From contig NZ_CM001369.1 of assembly GCF_000177215.2 (NCBI RefSeq), positions 1 to 64,000 of the forward strand: a stretch of 64,000 nt of DNA, read 5' to 3'. The notes under the pieces were generated by a model that searched no databases, was not told where the DNA came from, and was given only the letters and a program-made list of their open reading frames with translations. Below are positions 35,510 through 45,102 of this stretch, one piece after another. Position 1 is the first letter of the stretch; every line of letters begins with the position of its first letter. The DNA comes from Solidesulfovibrio carbinoliphilus subsp. oakridgensis. GTDB lineage: Bacteria; Desulfobacterota; Desulfovibrionia; Desulfovibrionales; Desulfovibrionaceae. Both the position numbers and the translations under genes were made by a program.

Positions 35510-36850
35510 TCAGTTGAGCCTTGTAAAGCCGGTCTGGGCCGGCCGGCCGCGCAGGACCGCCTCGAAATCGCCTCGGGCCAGCACCCGGGCCGTTTCCGCA
35601 AAGGCCTTGTCCACCGCCTCCAGGTAGCCGGCCACGTGGGCCTCGGTGTGGGGCCACATGGCGTAAAAGAGGTTCGAGGCCAGGTAGCCCTCTTCGAGCA
35701 TGTGCTGGATGAAGCAGGCCTTCATGGCCTGGGCCTGGGCGTGGCCGAAGCTGAAATGGCCCATGGGCGGCAGGCCGCCGACCTGGATGTCCAGGCCGTG
35801 GGCCAGGGCCGCCTCGCGCCATCCCCGCTGGACCAGGGAGCCGATCCGGGCCAGGTGGGCCGGCACGTCCAGGCGCTCGAACTTGTCGATGACCGCCAGG
35901 GCGGCGCTCGGCCCGATCCGTTCGGTCCAGTAGGTGCTGCTGATAAACGTCTTCTGGGTCGAGCGCATGACCGCCTCGCGGCCGAGGATGGCGGCCATGG
36001 GATAGCCGTTGCCGAGAGCCTTGGAAAAGACCGCCATGTCGGGGGAAACCCCGCCCACGACCAAATGGGCCCCGCCGGTGGTCAGGCGAAAGCCGATGGA
36101 AATCTCGTCAAAGACCAGCACCGCCCCGGCCGTGTCGGCCAGCCGCCTGACCTGGCCGAGGAAGTCGCCCTCGGGCAGGTCGTTTCGCAGGGGCTCCATG
36201 ACGATGGCGGCCAGGGAGTCCCCGTGCTCGGCCACGATGCGCGAAAGCTCCTCGATCCGGTTGTAGCGAAACGGCAGGGCCGTGCCGCGAAGTCCCCGGG
36301 GGACGCCGGCCGGGGCGAGTCCGGGCAGCAGGTGGCCGTCCAGCGAATCGGTGTCCCCGAGATTGGCCGCCAGGTACCAGTCATGCCAGCCGTGGTAGCC
36401 GCAAAAGGCGATCGTGTCCCGGCCGGTGTGGGCCCGGGCGATGCGCACGGCCACGGCCATGGCCTCGCCGCCGGTGCGGGCGAACCGGGCCATACCGGCC
36501 CACGGATGCAGCCCGACCAGGCGTTCGGCCAGCTCCACCTCCTCGGGACAGTTGAGGGAACAGCTCGTGCCCGAGGCCACGGCCCGCACGACCGCCTGGT
36601 CCACGTCCGGGTCGGCGTAGCCGAGGGCATTGGCCCCGATGCCGCCAAGGCTCATGTCGACGTAGCGGTTGCCGTCCAGGTCCCAGACCTCGGCTCCCGC
36701 GGCCCGGGAGAAATACCCCGGCCAGACGCCGAGGGAAAACATGTCCGGCCGCTTGGAGAGCAGTTGCGTCATGCCGGGAATCAGCCGGGAGGCCCGGCGC
36801 TGCATGCCGAGGCTGCTGTCGAGGGAAAGAGGGCTTTTGGGCTTGGACAT
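35510..36850 (-). CDS. class III PLP aminotransferase (glutamate-1-semialdehyde aminomutase-like)
   Basis: The 446-aa protein is fold-type I, class III. The cofactor lysine is in VFSKALGNGYP, the PLP-binding Asp in LVFDEISIGFR, and the active-site segments are FARTGGEAMAVAVRIAR and FCGYHGWHDWY. GSA-like aminotransferases beside sugar-activation genes usually act on keto sugars or on small amino-carbonyl substrates. The position between an aldo/keto reductase and an RmlD-like reductase, with SpsF and NeuB homologues nearby, points to nonulosonate or amino-sugar synthesis. It is not the DegT/PseC type normally expected after PseB. Confidence 0.9.
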   Translation of the reverse strand: MSKPKSPLSLDSSLGMQRRASRLIPGMTQLLSKRPDMFSLGVWPGYFSRAAGAEVWDLDGNRYVDMSLGGIGANALGYADPDVDQAVVRAVASGTSCSLNCPEEVELAERLVGLHPWAGMARFARTGGEAMAVAVRIARAHTGRDTIAFCGYHGWHDWYLAANLGDTDSLDGHLLPGLAPAGVPRGLRGTALPFRYNRIEELSRIVAEHGDSLAAIVMEPLRNDLPEGDFLGQVRRLADTAGAVLVFDEISIGFRLTTGGAHLVVGGVSPDMAVFSKALGNGYPMAAILGREAVMRSTQKTFISSTYWTERIGPSAALAVIDKFERLDVPAHLARIGSLVQRGWREAALAHGLDIQVGGLPPMGHFSFGHAQAQAMKACFIQHMLEEGYLASNLFYAMWPHTEAHVAGYLEAVDKAFAETARVLARGDFEAVLRGRPAQTGFTRLN

Positions 36851-36876
36851 GGTGGTGTTTCCGGGGCGTCGGGCGG

Positions 36877-37779
36877 CTAGCGGTCCGCCGGCCACAGGCT
36901 GGGGTTGGTGACGGACTGCGGGGCCCCGGGCAGGCGGGCCCGCAGGCTGGCCGGCGCGGGCCGGACCCTGGGGGCGGCGGCAAAAGCCGCGTTTGCGGCG
37001 ATCTGGGCCGGCAGCTCCGCGCCAAGGAGGAGCCCGGCCCCGGCATAGGCGTCCAGGGCGTAGCCAAGGGCCAGTTCGCGAAGGCCAAGGCCCGCCTCCC
37101 GGGCCACGCCCGCCGCCGTTCGGACGTATGTTCGGGCCTGGTCCAGGCGCGGCGGCAGGAGGGCCGGGTCGTCGCAGCACAGCAGGCCCTGGAGGAAGAC
37201 GCTGCGGACGTGGAGCTCCTTGCCGGCCCGGCGGGCGGCCTCGAAAACGCCCGCCCGCTCGAACCGGGCATCGAGCAGGTTCGAGGGGAGCTGGACCAGT
37301 GAAATCCCGGCCAGGCCAAGGGCTTGCAAGGCCCGGGCCGGGGCATAGACCGAGACCCCGAGCCGGCCGACCAGGCCCGAAGCGGCCAGTTGCGCCAGGG
37401 TGTCGCCCAGTCCCTCGGACCAGCAATCCAGGGCCCCCTCTTCGTGGAGCAGCAAATCGAACCCGGTCCGGCCCAGGCGTCCGGCCGAGGCCTGGACCGC
37501 GCCCCGGACCGCGCCGGCGTCCCGGTAGTCGAGCCCCGGCGGCAGCTTGGTGACCACCCGGGCCGCCTCGCCGCCGGCCGACCGGGCCAGGGCCTGCCCC
37601 AGGGTCTCCTCGGCGCCGCCGTAGCCCGGGGCGGTGTCGAAGGTCCGGATGCCCCAGGCCAGGGCGGTCCGGACGATCTCCAGGGCCAGGGCCGGGTCCG
37701 GCCGGCCGGTGGTGTTCATGACCCCGTAGGGCATGCCGAGCTGGGCCGTGCCGAGGATCAGCCGCGACGCGGCCGTCAC
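36877..37779 (-). CDS. aldo/keto reductase
   Basis: The 300-aa TIM-barrel oxidoreductase has the start LILGTAQLGMPYGV and IRTFDTAPGYGGAEETLG, which holds the catalytic Asp and Tyr; VVTKLPP supplies the Lys and LLLHEEG replaces the usual His-containing strand. This subfamily is common in polysaccharide loci. The GTG start at 37779 overlaps the cytidylyltransferase stop (GTGA). It probably reduces or oxidises a sugar intermediate in the operon's pathway. Confidence 0.86.
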   Translation of the reverse strand: MTAASRLILGTAQLGMPYGVMNTTGRPDPALALEIVRTALAWGIRTFDTAPGYGGAEETLGQALARSAGGEAARVVTKLPPGLDYRDAGAVRGAVQASAGRLGRTGFDLLLHEEGALDCWSEGLGDTLAQLAASGLVGRLGVSVYAPARALQALGLAGISLVQLPSNLLDARFERAGVFEAARRAGKELHVRSVFLQGLLCCDDPALLPPRLDQARTYVRTAAGVAREAGLGLRELALGYALDAYAGAGLLLGAELPAQIAANAAFAAAPRVRPAPASLRARLPGAPQSVTNPSLWPADR

Positions 37780-38543
37780 GTTCGCTCCGGCCGGTCCGCG
37801 GCCACGGATTTGGCATAGCCCTCGTTTCGCGAAATATCCGCGTTCAGGCGGGCGATTTCCGGCTGCCGCGTCACCAACTCCAGCACGTCGCGCCAGGTAA
37901 AGGCCGTGCCCCGGGCCGCGAAATGGGCGGCCACCCGCCGGACCATGGCCAGGTCCCGGGGCTCGTCCACGGTCCACCGGTGGTGCGAGAGGTCCTGGCC
38001 GGCGGCGAGGCTGGCCAGCCGGAACCGGTCCGGGTGCTTCCAGACATAGGGCGTCACGTGCTCGCGCTCCGAGGGGAGCCGGGCCTCGCGGTGGGCGCGC
38101 AGGAGGGTTTCGCGGCCGAAGACCTCGACGTCCAGGCCGTCGGGGAAGGTGGCCGTGGGGTAGGCGTTGCTCAGGTAGTCGCACGCCTGGCCGAGGAAGG
38201 CCGCGACGCAGGCGTCGATGACCCCGGGGTCGGCAAACGGGCAGTCCCCGGTCAGCCGGACCACCACGTCGGCCTCCCGGGCCACGGCCGCCTGCCGGTA
38301 ACGGTCGAGGACGTCGTCGAGGCTGCCCCGGACCACGGGAACGCCGAGCCGGGCGGCGGCTTCGGCCAGCCGGTCGTCGGCCGGCCCGGCGGAGGTGGCC
38401 AGGCAGACCTCGTCGAGCCGGACGGCCCGGGCGGCCCGTTCAAGGACCCAGTGCACCAGCGGCCGTCCCGCGACCGTTTCGAGCATCTTGCCCGGCAGGC
38501 GGCTGGAAGCCAGGCGCGCCTGGACGATGGCCACGCATTTCAT
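37776..38543 (-). CDS. SpsF-like CMP-sugar cytidylyltransferase
   Basis: The 255-aa nucleotidyltransferase starts CVAIVQARLASSRLPGKML, the family's CTP-binding loop. It also has RGSLDDVLDRY, RLTGDCPFADP as the metal site and HRWTVDEPRDL near the C-terminus. SpsF/NeuA/PseF-type enzymes activate nonulosonic acids as CMP conjugates. With the neuB-like gene nearby this supports a CMP-nonulosonate product. It overlaps the upstream glycosyltransferase by 4 bp (ATGA) and the reductase downstream. Confidence 0.9.
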   Translation of the reverse strand: MKCVAIVQARLASSRLPGKMLETVAGRPLVHWVLERAARAVRLDEVCLATSAGPADDRLAEAAARLGVPVVRGSLDDVLDRYRQAAVAREADVVVRLTGDCPFADPGVIDACVAAFLGQACDYLSNAYPTATFPDGLDVEVFGRETLLRAHREARLPSEREHVTPYVWKHPDRFRLASLAAGQDLSHHRWTVDEPRDLAMVRRVAAHFAARGTAFTWRDVLELVTRQPEIARLNADISRNEGYAKSVAADRPERT

Positions 38544-39685
38544 TGCGGCCCCCCCTCCCGGTTGCCGGCCCGCTTGAGCCGGTCTTCCAGGGCATTGTAA
38601 AACGTGTGGAGGCGCTCGACGTTGTCGTTCCAGACGGCCCGGCGGCGGACCGTCCGCCGGCCCTGCTCGCCCATGGCCGTCCTGGCCCGGCCATCCATGG
38701 CGGCCACGGCCAGGAGGGCCCGGGCCGCCGCCGCCGGATCGCCGACCGGGAACAACCGGCCGGTTCGGCCCGCCGCCACCCATTCGCGGTTGCCCGGGAT
38801 GTCGCTGGCCACGACGGGCAGCCCGGCGGCCATGGCCTCCAGCAGCGAAACCGAGGAACCGTCGCTGCGCGAGCCGGTCAGGTAGCAGTCGCTGCCCCGG
38901 TAAAAGCGCCGCAATGCCGCCTGGGAAAGGCGGCCGGGCAGGACGATCCTGTGGCCCGCGCCGCACCGCTCCACCGCCCGGCGCACGGCCCCGGCCTCGG
39001 AGCCGTCCCCCGCCAGGGCCAGGCAAAGGCGCGGATCGCGCGCCGCGGCCAGGCCGAAAGCCGCGACAACGGTCGGCACGTCGTAGACCGGCTCGAAGGA
39101 ACGGCAGGCCAGGACCAGGAAACTCCCGTCGCCAAAGCCCAGTTCCCGGCGCAGGGCCGCGTCGCGCCCCGGCTCCAGAAAGGCCTCTTCCACGCCGTAG
39201 GGCAAAACGACCGTCCGGTCCCCGGGGATGTCCGCCAGCCGCCGGGCGGCCGCGGCCACGGCCCGGCAGTCGCACACCAGGCCGTCGGCGGCCCGGAGGG
39301 TCGCCGCGGCGCTCTCCTGCGACCGGGCGTCGCGCCAGGCCTCGGTGAGGATATCCGACCCCATGGACAGGAGAACGAAGGGGTGAAAGCCGCTTGCCGC
39401 GACGAGCTGGCCCGGGCCTTGCAACGGGCCGGCCTGGACCGCGTCCACGCCGTGCTCGGCCAAAAGCCGCCGCAAGGCGGCCACGGCGCTTGTAAAGGCC
39501 GGGTTTTCGGGTGGGCCCGGGGGGTGGGGCAGGGCCAGCTCCCCCACGCCTTCGGGGAGCGGACGCCTCTCCAGGCGGCCCGTGGCGCGCAGCGGCAAAA
39601 AGGAGACCCGGCCGCGTCGCGACAACTGGCCGAGCAGGCGATGGTCGTGGGTGGAATAGCCGTCGGAAACGTGAAGTATGTGCAT
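38540..39685 (-). CDS. GT4-family glycosyltransferase
   Basis: The 381-aa GT-B enzyme starts MHILHVSDGYSTHDHRLL. Its C-terminal nucleotide-sugar half has VLACRSFEPVYDVPT, LTGSRSDGSSVSLLEAMAAG and VVASDIPGNRE, where the E-x7-E acceptor/donor pair is visible. It is the first gene of the operon containing the SpsF-like activation enzyme, so it may transfer the CMP-activated sugar, although GT4 enzymes usually use UDP or GDP donors. I start at ATG 39685, where family similarity begins; an ATG 12 codons earlier is possible. Confidence 0.87.
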   Translation of the reverse strand: MHILHVSDGYSTHDHRLLGQLSRRGRVSFLPLRATGRLERRPLPEGVGELALPHPPGPPENPAFTSAVAALRRLLAEHGVDAVQAGPLQGPGQLVAASGFHPFVLLSMGSDILTEAWRDARSQESAAATLRAADGLVCDCRAVAAAARRLADIPGDRTVVLPYGVEEAFLEPGRDAALRRELGFGDGSFLVLACRSFEPVYDVPTVVAAFGLAAARDPRLCLALAGDGSEAGAVRRAVERCGAGHRIVLPGRLSQAALRRFYRGSDCYLTGSRSDGSSVSLLEAMAAGLPVVASDIPGNREWVAAGRTGRLFPVGDPAAAARALLAVAAMDGRARTAMGEQGRRTVRRRAVWNDNVERLHTFYNALEDRLKRAGNREGGPQ

Positions 39686-39937
39686 CGGTGTCAGCGACCA
39701 GGCGCCTTGTGAGCAGGCCATCGCCTTGTGACGCCAGTATCGGCGTTTTTCCCCGCTTCCATAAGGGAAGATCGCCAGACTTGGGATTTTTTCCGGGGCC
39801 AGTCAAGGCCGCCCCGTCGCAGGCGAGGCCGCCCGAGACGTGGGTCAAAGGGGGAAAGAACCACGGAAAGCCTTGTCAGGTGAAAGAAAAAGTGTCTACG
39901 TTCTTCCCCTCGGCGTAACGAAAAAAGGAAAGCGAAC
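39686..39937. promoter_or_regulatory. divergent promoter region between the GT4 operon and the pseB-like operon
   Basis: These 252 bp separate two divergent glycan operons, so both promoters should lie here. The right half, 39870-39935, is AT-rich and ends with an A/G-rich ribosome site (AAAAAAGGAAAG) before ATG 39938. I see no confident -35/-10 pair and no gene. Confidence 0.4.
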
Positions 39938-40976
<1,039 letters not shown>

Positions 40977-40993
<17 letters not shown>

Positions 40994-41732
40994 CGACGGC
41001 CGGACCGGGACAACGTCCCTGCGGGTGGGCGTCGTCGATTCCGGACTGTGCAATCTTGGGTCGGTCATGCATGCCGTGCGCTGTCTCGGGGCCGAGCCGG
41101 TCCGCCTGGAGGGCCCGGCCGGCATCGCCGCCTGCGACAAGTTGCTTTTGCCCGGGGTCGGCACCTTCGGCCAGGGCATGGAGAACCTGGGCCGCCGGGG
41201 TTTTGTGGGCCCCCTGGAGGAGGCTGTGCTCGGCCGGGGCACGGCAATCCTCGGCATTTGCCTGGGAATGCAGCTTTTCGCCTCTTTGGGCACGGAAAAG
41301 GGGACCTTTCCCGGCCTGGGCTGGATTCCCGGCCGGGTGGAGCGGCTGCGGACCGACCTGCGGCTGCCGCACATGGGCTGGAACGAGGTCCGGTTCCGGG
41401 CCGAGACCCCGTTGCGCCAGGAGGCCATCGACGGCGCGGACTTTTATTTCGTCCACAGCTACGCCTTTGGCTGTGACGATCCCGGGCACATGGCCGCGAC
41501 CACGGTCTACGGGGCCGCATTCGCCTCCGTGGTCCGCCGGGACAACATCCACGGCGTGCAGTTCCATCCCGAGAAAAGCCACCGGGCCGGCCTGCACCTG
41601 TTGCACCGGTTCCTCTACGCCGACCGGGATTCGGTGGACGTGGGGAGCGGACCGGTGGTGGAACAGGTGCTGACCAACGCCCTTTCCGACGACCGCAAGG
41701 TCCACGGCCCCAGGCGGTTGCCCGGGCCCTAG
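40977..41732 (+). CDS. hisH: HisH-like glutamine amidotransferase for sugar amidation
   Basis: The 251-aa class I glutaminase has a catalytic Cys in ILGICLGMQLF, a His/Glu pair in GVQFHPEKSH and the HisH-type PGVGTFGQGMENL. No other histidine-pathway genes are here. Instead it lies with a HisF-like gene and an N-acetyl sugar amidotransferase, the set used in P. aeruginosa and Campylobacter-type loci to turn an N-acetyl into an acetamidino group. It should release ammonia from glutamine for that reaction. Its start overlaps pseB, and about 15 extra N-terminal residues precede the usual HisH start. Confidence 0.87.
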
Positions 41733-41857
41733 GCCGGGCCACGCGAAAAACGCAGGGGGTGTTCCATGGTTTCCACCGTCGCCCCAGGGCGCAGGCAACG
41801 TAAAAGGACGGGTCGAAGCCCGGGGCGGCAGCGGCCCGGGCCGGCGCGAGGCGTTCG

Positions 41858-42643
41858 ATGCTCAAAAAACGGCTGATCCCCGTCGTTCTCGTCAAGCAGG
41901 GCCTGGTGGTCCAAAGCATCGGGTTTCGCCGGTATCTGCCCGTGGGCCGTCCCAAAATCACCGTGGAATTCTTCAACCGTTGGGACTGCGACGAGATCGT
42001 CTTGCTCGCCATCGACCGCGAACCGGACCTGGCCAGGCTGGCCGGCCTGACGGCCCACGTGAGCGGCGCGGCCTTCGTGCCCCTCACGGTCGGCGGCGGG
42101 GTGCGCCGGATCGAGGATTTCCAGGAGCTTTTGCGGGCGGGCGCGGACAAGGTCAGCCTCAACACCGCCGCCTTCCGCGATCCGGAACTGATCACCCGGG
42201 CCGCGGAAGCCTTCGGCAACCAGGAAGTGGTGGTCTCCATCGACGCCAGGCGGCATGCGGACGGGCGCTATGAAGTCTTCGTCGGCGGCGGACGGGAGGC
42301 CACGGGGGCCGATCCCCGGGATTTCGCCCGAGAGGCCGAGAGACGCGGGGCGGGCGAGATCCTGCTCAACGCCATCGACCGCGACGGCGGCAAGCAGGGC
42401 TATGACCTGGAGTTGGTCCGGCGGGTGGCCACGGCGGTTTCCATTCCGGTCATCGCCCTCGGCGGAGTGGGCCGGATCGAACACGTGCCCGAGGCCATCG
42501 GGGCCGGCGCGGCCGCGGCCGCCGCCTCCAACATCTTCCACCACATCGAGCACAGCACCATCTTGGCCAAGCAGGCCATGCACAAGGCCGGAATCGCCGT
42601 CAGGCGGGGTGGCACCAGCGCGTGCGCCACGCCGGGAGGGTAA
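41858..42643 (+). CDS. hisF: HisF-like cyclase subunit of the sugar amidotransferase complex
   Basis: The 261-aa TIM-barrel protein matches HisF along its length (TVGGGVRRIEDF, ADKVSLNTAAF, VVSIDARR, LNAIDRDGGKQGYD, PVIALGGVG). It begins MLKKRLIPVVLVKQG, whereas histidine-pathway HisF has Asp at position 11 (IPCLDVK). That catalytic base is replaced by Leu, while the second catalytic Asp (in SIDARR) is kept. The change is typical of HisF paralogues paired with WbpG/PseA-like enzymes, where the barrel acts as an ammonia conduit. It starts 125 bp after the hisH-like gene. Confidence 0.87.
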   Translation: MLKKRLIPVVLVKQGLVVQSIGFRRYLPVGRPKITVEFFNRWDCDEIVLLAIDREPDLARLAGLTAHVSGAAFVPLTVGGGVRRIEDFQELLRAGADKVSLNTAAFRDPELITRAAEAFGNQEVVVSIDARRHADGRYEVFVGGGREATGADPRDFAREAERRGAGEILLNAIDRDGGKQGYDLELVRRVATAVSIPVIALGGVGRIEHVPEAIGAGAAAAAASNIFHHIEHSTILAKQAMHKAGIAVRRGGTSACATPGG

Positions 42644-42650
42644 GCGCCCC

Positions 42651-43853
42651 ATGATCAGTGTCCACACGCGCGACTGCCCCGGCTGCGCCGGCAGACGGGG
42701 GCGGGTCGTCCACAGCCAGGATTTCCAGAGCCTGCAGGGCTTTGAAAACGAGACCTTCACCCAGGTCCTCAAACTCTGCCCGGACTGCGGCCTGGCCTTT
42801 GTGGATCCGGTGCCGGATCCGGCGGCCCTGGCCCGGTACTACGGTGAATTCTCCAACTATGAACACGCGGAATATGATTACACCTGTCCGCCCCACCGGC
42901 TGGCCATGGCCCGGCGACAGGCGGATTTCGTGTGCGCCCACCTGCCGGCGGCCCGCTCCCTCCTCGACATCGGCTGTTCCAGCGGCTACGCCCTCGACCA
43001 TTTCCGAAGCCGGGGCTTCACGGACGTGACCGGGGTGGAGCCTTCGGCCACCAACTGCCGCATCGCCAGGGAGCTCTACGGCATCGACATCCGCCAGGGA
43101 CTCTACGAACCCGGCCTGTTCGCCGGGCGCAGCGCGGACGTGGCCCTGCTCAGCCACGTCCTCGAACACCTCACCGCGCCCCGTGACGTTCTGGCCGACC
43201 TGCGCGGGGCCCTGGCCCCGGGCGGGGCCTTTTTCATCGAAGTCCCGGACGTGGAGCTGTTCGAACCGGGCCAGGAAGGGCACATCGGTTTCGAGCATTG
43301 CAACTACTTCGGCCTGTCGAGCCTCGGCGGCCTGATGGCCCGCGTCGGCTTCCGGCTCCTGGCGGAAACGGTCTTTTCCAACACCGACACGGTCCCCTTC
43401 TACCCGACCCGGGGATCGCTGTGGGTGCCAAGCGACGGCCCGCCGCCGATCGTGGCCGGCCGGGAGAGGGCCGAAGCCCACCTGCTCGGCTATCTGGCCG
43501 CCGAACGGGCCGAGCGGGAGGCCCTGCGGCAGAGGGTCGAGGAGATCCTCGGCCAGGGCGGCCGCCTCGGGATCTGGGGCGTGGGCACGACCGCGGCCTC
43601 GCTCCTGGCCCAGACCCGGCTCGGGGCCCGGACCGTGGCCGCCGCCTTCGACAGCAACCCCAAACGCCACGGCCAGACCCTGCACGGCATTCCCATCCAC
43701 CCGCCTTTTGCCGACCCGGCCCGCTACCAGGAACTCGTGGACGCCATCCTCATCGCCTCCCGTTCGAGCCAGGAGGAAATCCACCAGGCCCTGGCTCCGC
43801 TTCTGGCCCACGGCATCCGTCTTCACCGTCTGTGGGACCGGAAAGGGGCCTGA
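42651..43853 (+). CDS. sugar C-methyltransferase-like SAM enzyme with zinc-binding N-terminus
   Basis: The 400-aa protein has the layout of TDP-sugar C-methyltransferases. Cys pairs CPGC and CPDC (residues about 7-50) form a zinc site. A SAM domain follows (SLLDIGCSSGYALDHF, VTGVEPSATNC, LLSHVLEHL), then a C-terminal Rossmann-like half (RLGIWGVGTTAASLL, AFDSNPKRHGQTLHG) typical of Methyltransf_14 proteins. It probably adds a methyl branch to a nucleotide sugar. GGAGGG lies 10 nt before the ATG, 7 bp after the hisF stop. Confidence 0.87.
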   Translation: MISVHTRDCPGCAGRRGRVVHSQDFQSLQGFENETFTQVLKLCPDCGLAFVDPVPDPAALARYYGEFSNYEHAEYDYTCPPHRLAMARRQADFVCAHLPAARSLLDIGCSSGYALDHFRSRGFTDVTGVEPSATNCRIARELYGIDIRQGLYEPGLFAGRSADVALLSHVLEHLTAPRDVLADLRGALAPGGAFFIEVPDVELFEPGQEGHIGFEHCNYFGLSSLGGLMARVGFRLLAETVFSNTDTVPFYPTRGSLWVPSDGPPPIVAGRERAEAHLLGYLAAERAEREALRQRVEEILGQGGRLGIWGVGTTAASLLAQTRLGARTVAAAFDSNPKRHGQTLHGIPIHPPFADPARYQELVDAILIASRSSQEEIHQALAPLLAHGIRLHRLWDRKGA

Positions 43854-43855
43854 CC

Positions 43856-44992
43856 ATGGCCGCGACGCCACTGCTCGAAGCCCGCCTGCGGGACTTGGCC
43901 CGGGGCCTGGCCGATATCCTTGGCGGCCTGGAAGTCGAACCCGGCCGTTACCGGATGAGCCCCTCGGCTCCCGGGCCGAGCCTCGACGCCACGTCCCTGG
44001 GCCTGGACCTGGAACGGATGCTCGGCCTTGGCCGGACCGAGGCCGGGCGGGACGCGGCCAAGGCCGTGCTCGACGGCTACCAGCGGGAGGACGCCTTTTT
44101 CGGCGGCTTTTTCTGCGAGCCCGAAGCGGAGCGGGTCCTGGCCGATTCGCCCGTCGACCGGGTCCTTGAGATGCACGCCAACTACATCACCTTTCAGGCG
44201 GCCGGGGCCTATGCGGCCATCGACCGGCTGCCGGCCCGGCCGGTGCGCTTCTACGACCAATTCCTGCCGGCGGCCGGCGGCCAGGGCCTGGCCCGCTACC
44301 TGACGGAACATTGCCCCTGGCACCGCAGTCCCTGGGGCGCGGGCGGCATGGTGGACAACCTCGGCACCATCCTCGACCTGAACCTGCGTCTGGGCCTGTC
44401 CGGATACCGCGGGCCCCTGGCCGAATTGCGTCAATGGCTTGACGCCAACCGGGATCCGGAGACCGGCCTGTGGGGGAGCGCGGACGTCCAGGGCCTCAAT
44501 GGCCAGATAAACGGGGCCTACCACCTGATGCGCGGCACCTATTGCCTCCAGGACTGGCCGTTTGGCCAGGCCGAGCGGATCGTGGACGCCGTGCTGGCCG
44601 ACCTGGCCGCCCACCCCGCCTTCACCCCGGGCCGGGCCCACGGCTGCCAGGACCTGGACCACTTCTTTTTGCTGGAACAGTGCGCGGCCAAGGCCCCGGG
44701 CCACCGGACGGCAGACGTGCGCCGGGCGGCCCGGGCCCGGCTGGCGGCCATCCTGGAAGAAAGCGCCTGCCCGGAAGGCGGATTCTCCTTTGAGGCGAAA
44801 AACGCCGTCACCGTGCACAACTACCTGCCCCGGACGTCGGGGAAAAAAGAACCGGATCTTCTCGGCTGCGTCTTTTACGGCCAGGCCCTGCTTTCCATCG
44901 GAACCATTCTCGGACTGGACGTGCCCTGGGCGTCGTCGTCGACCCATGGCCTGCCGGCGAGCAGGAGCGGCCGGACGGCTTCACGACAGTAG
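43856..44992 (+). CDS. uncharacterised protein with an alpha/alpha-barrel look
   Basis: I do not recognise a specific family in this 378-aa protein. It is helical, with regularly spaced Trp/Gly/His turns (GFFCEP, WHRSPWGAGGMVDNLG, GLWGSADVQGLNGQINGAYH, HGCQDLDHFFLLEQC) reminiscent of six-hairpin glycosidases and terpenoid-cyclase-like (alpha/alpha)6 barrels. It has no signal peptide. It starts 3 bp after the methyltransferase gene, so it belongs to the same operon and probably acts on the same nucleotide sugar or glycan. Confidence 0.75.
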   Translation: MAATPLLEARLRDLARGLADILGGLEVEPGRYRMSPSAPGPSLDATSLGLDLERMLGLGRTEAGRDAAKAVLDGYQREDAFFGGFFCEPEAERVLADSPVDRVLEMHANYITFQAAGAYAAIDRLPARPVRFYDQFLPAAGGQGLARYLTEHCPWHRSPWGAGGMVDNLGTILDLNLRLGLSGYRGPLAELRQWLDANRDPETGLWGSADVQGLNGQINGAYHLMRGTYCLQDWPFGQAERIVDAVLADLAAHPAFTPGRAHGCQDLDHFFLLEQCAAKAPGHRTADVRRAARARLAAILEESACPEGGFSFEAKNAVTVHNYLPRTSGKKEPDLLGCVFYGQALLSIGTILGLDVPWASSSTHGLPASRSGRTASRQ

Positions 44993-45102
44993 CACGGAAA
45001 TTGCATTTTTAAGGCAGCGGGATCGCCATAGGCCCGGCGGCCGCCTGAAGACGGCGGCTTCAGGGAGGCCCGGCACTCTCTTCCCGCCCAAAGGATTCAC
45101 CC

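Noticed and set aside
42255-42650. Upstream extension of the C-methyltransferase-like gene by 132 codons
   Set aside because: It overlaps the HisF-like gene in another frame; family sequence and the GGAGGG site point to ATG 42651.
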